The notes beneath the pieces were generated by a model. The model ran no database searches and was not told where the DNA came from. It was given only the letters and a program-made list of their open reading frames with translations. 13,620 nt of DNA, from positions 1-13,620 of the forward strand of contig CAKUHJ010000041.1 of NCBI GenBank assembly GCA_934655935.1, read 5' to 3'. Numbering within the stretch: the first letter of the stretch is position 1; each line of letters starts with the position of its first letter. Source of the stretch: an uncultured Oscillospiraceae bacterium (GTDB taxonomy: Bacteria; Bacillota; Clostridia; Oscillospirales; Oscillospiraceae). A program made the position numbers and the translations under genes. This document shows, in pieces, positions 12,478 through 13,620 of this stretch.

Positions 12478-13620
12478 ACCCCCGCCTCCTCAATGCCGTC
12501 TTTATTTTCGCCCATCACCAGGCGGGACGCGCCGCCGCATTTTGTAATTTCGCTCTGCGGCACGCCGAGCTCGCGCGCAAGAATTTCCATGACCCGCGGC
12601 GAGCAGAAGCCCGCCTGGCAGCGGCCCATGCCCGCGCGGGTGCGGCGTTTGACGCCGTCCAGGCTCCGTGCCCCGAGCGGACGGTGAATGGCGTCGAGAA
12701 TCTCGCCCTCGGTAATCTGCTCGCAGCGGCAGATGATCTGGCCGTATTCCGGCTTCCGGCGGATGAGCGCCTGATATTCCTCCCGGCTGAGCGTTTTGGG
12801 GTTCAGAACGTCGCGGCGTTCGGCGATAAAGCCGGGCTTTTCGGCGAACTTCAGCCGCTCACGAAGAAGCTCCGCCACGTATTTCCCGATGGCCGGGCAG
12901 GAGCTCAGGCCAGGGGATTCAATGCCCGCGCAGTCGATAAACTGCGGCGCATCCTCAGCCTCGCCGAGGATGAACTCGTGCCCGTCCTCGTGCGCGCGGA
13001 GCCCGGCAAAGCTTGTAATGGTCTGCCGCAGCGGAAGACCGCTGACGGCAAGGTTCGCCTTCTCCATCAGCGTCTGAAGGCCCTCGGCGGTTGTGTTGGT
13101 GCCCTCGCGGTTTTCAATGTCGATCGCGGTCGGGCCGACGATGATGTTCCCATGCACGGTGGGGCTGACCAGAACGCCCTTGCCGAGCTTGCCCGGAAGC
13201 TGGAAAACCGTGTGCCGGACAAAGCCCTCGGTCTGCCGGTCCAGCAGGCAGTAATCCCCGCGCCGGGGCGTAATATGAAGCTTGCGGGCGCTGACCAGGT
13301 TGTGAAGAACGTCTGCATAGACGCCCGCGGCGTTTACCACATAACGCGTCCGGAAGCTTCCGGCGTCCGTCTGAACCTCCCAGCCGTCCTCGGTGCGGGA
13401 AAAGCCGGTAACCGCCGTCTGAAAGCGGAACGTTACGCCGTTCTGCGCCGCGTTCTCCGCCAGGGCGATGTTCAGCCCGAAGGGGCAGACGATTCCGCCC
13501 GTCGGCGCGTAAAGCGCGGCCACAGCCTCGGGACTCACATTCGTCTCAAGCTCGCGCAGGCGCTGCACGTCTACGATTTCAAGTCCCTCCACGCCGTTTT
13601 TCCGCCCGTTTTCGTAAAGC
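12474..13620 (-). CDS. glpA: GlpA-like FAD glycerol-3-phosphate dehydrogenase, 5' end cut by window edge
   Basis: 381 C-terminal residues of an estimated 480-500; the FAD-binding N-terminus is beyond the right edge. The frame is open to the last base (reading LYENGRKNGVEGLE), so the GTG at 13592 is internal, not a start. APTGGIVCPF and the DAO-type fold (FRTRYVVNAAGVYAD, GAR/GLRAHEDG segments) mark the family, which oxidises sn-glycerol-3-phosphate to dihydroxyacetone phosphate. A C-terminal BFD-like domain carries CxC (codons at 12723-12731), 34 residues, then C-x4-C (12603-12620), expected to bind [2Fe-2S]. Paralogues acting on other hydroxy acids exist, so the substrate is inferred mainly from gene context: GlpA-like, oxidoreductase and DUF1667 genes are found together with glpK/glpF in clostridia and Thermotoga (from memory). 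Confidence 0.87.
   Translation of the reverse strand, partial: LYENGRKNGVEGLEIVDVQRLRELETNVSPEAVAALYAPTGGIVCPFGLNIALAENAAQNGVTFRFQTAVTGFSRTEDGWEVQTDAGSFRTRYVVNAAGVYADVLHNLVSARKLHITPRRGDYCLLDRQTEGFVRHTVFQLPGKLGKGVLVSPTVHGNIIVGPTAIDIENREGTNTTAEGLQTLMEKANLAVSGLPLRQTITSFAGLRAHEDGHEFILGEAEDAPQFIDCAGIESPGLSSCPAIGKYVAELLRERLKFAEKPGFIAERRDVLNPKTLSREEYQALIRRKPEYGQIICRCEQITEGEILDAIHRPLGARSLDGVKRRTRAGMGRCQAGFCSPRVMEILARELGVPQSEITKCGGASRLVMGENKDGIEEAGV

Noticed and set aside
10846..12687. Plus-strand open frame of 613 codons opposite the glycerol-phosphate cluster
   Set aside because: No recognisable domain, spans three tightly coupled minus-strand genes, biased Arg/Ala/His composition.
13593..13620. 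GTG at 13592 as the start of the GlpA-like gene
   Set aside because: The upstream frame stays open to the window edge and reads family-typical sequence, and the family's FAD-binding N-terminus would be missing.
1..13620. A new defence or mobile system
   Set aside because: All long genes belong to known metabolic, transport or regulatory families; no nuclease, transposase, integrase, reverse transcriptase or toxin-like gene was seen.

Overview
The window reads as chromosomal DNA from a GC-rich, strictly anaerobic Firmicute, most likely an Oscillospiraceae-type gut clostridium. This is inferred from the gene families (a clostridial-type CO dehydrogenase, a split sodium-pumping oxaloacetate decarboxylase, an Rrf2 regulator with three cysteines, a DUF1667 glycerol-phosphate cluster), the strong AGGAGG-type ribosome binding sites, and promoters with extended -10 boxes. 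I see no mobile element, CRISPR array, tRNA or rRNA. The dense, GC-rich coding frames create many long false open frames on the opposite strand.

Layout from left to right. (1) Positions 1-910, minus: the N-terminal 303 residues of an anaerobic carbon monoxide dehydrogenase (CooS), cut by the left edge, with its own promoter and a long structured leader at 911-1103. (2) 1293-2189 and 2293-3651, minus: an EamA/DMT permease downstream of a HlyC/CorC-type CBS-domain membrane protein that starts with TTG. A terminator built into a tandem duplication separates them. (3) 3652-4137: a divergent control region holding a promoter in each direction and, ahead of the plus-strand operon, a leader with an intrinsic terminator before the first gene. 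(4) 4138-7606, plus: four genes for a Na+-translocating oxaloacetate decarboxylase (carboxyltransferase alpha, small membrane gamma-like subunit, separate biotin carrier, beta pump). It converges on (5) 7674-9981, minus: a YfbR-type 5'-deoxynucleotidase followed by a phosphoglucomutase/phosphomannomutase. A bidirectional terminator lies between the two units.

(6) 10100-10507, plus: an Rrf2-family regulator, divergent from yfbR. (7) 10508-10848: three strong inverted repeats and a tiny 27-codon minus-strand gene with a good ribosome binding site. (8) 10849-13620, minus: a tightly coupled three-gene cluster (GlpA-like flavoprotein dehydrogenase with a C-terminal [2Fe-2S] domain and cut by the right edge, an NAD(P)/FAD oxidoreductase, and a four-cysteine DUF1667 protein), probably a soluble three-part glycerol-3-phosphate dehydrogenase.

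Taken together the genes suggest anaerobic redox and energy metabolism: CO/CO2 chemistry, a sodium motive force from oxaloacetate decarboxylation, and glycerol-phosphate oxidation, with ordinary housekeeping genes between. Nothing here is clearly a new defence or mobile system. The most interesting unexplained parts are the oadA leader, the tiny gene with its hairpin cluster, the duplicated terminator arm between corC and eamA, and the Fe4S4-like DUF1667 partner.
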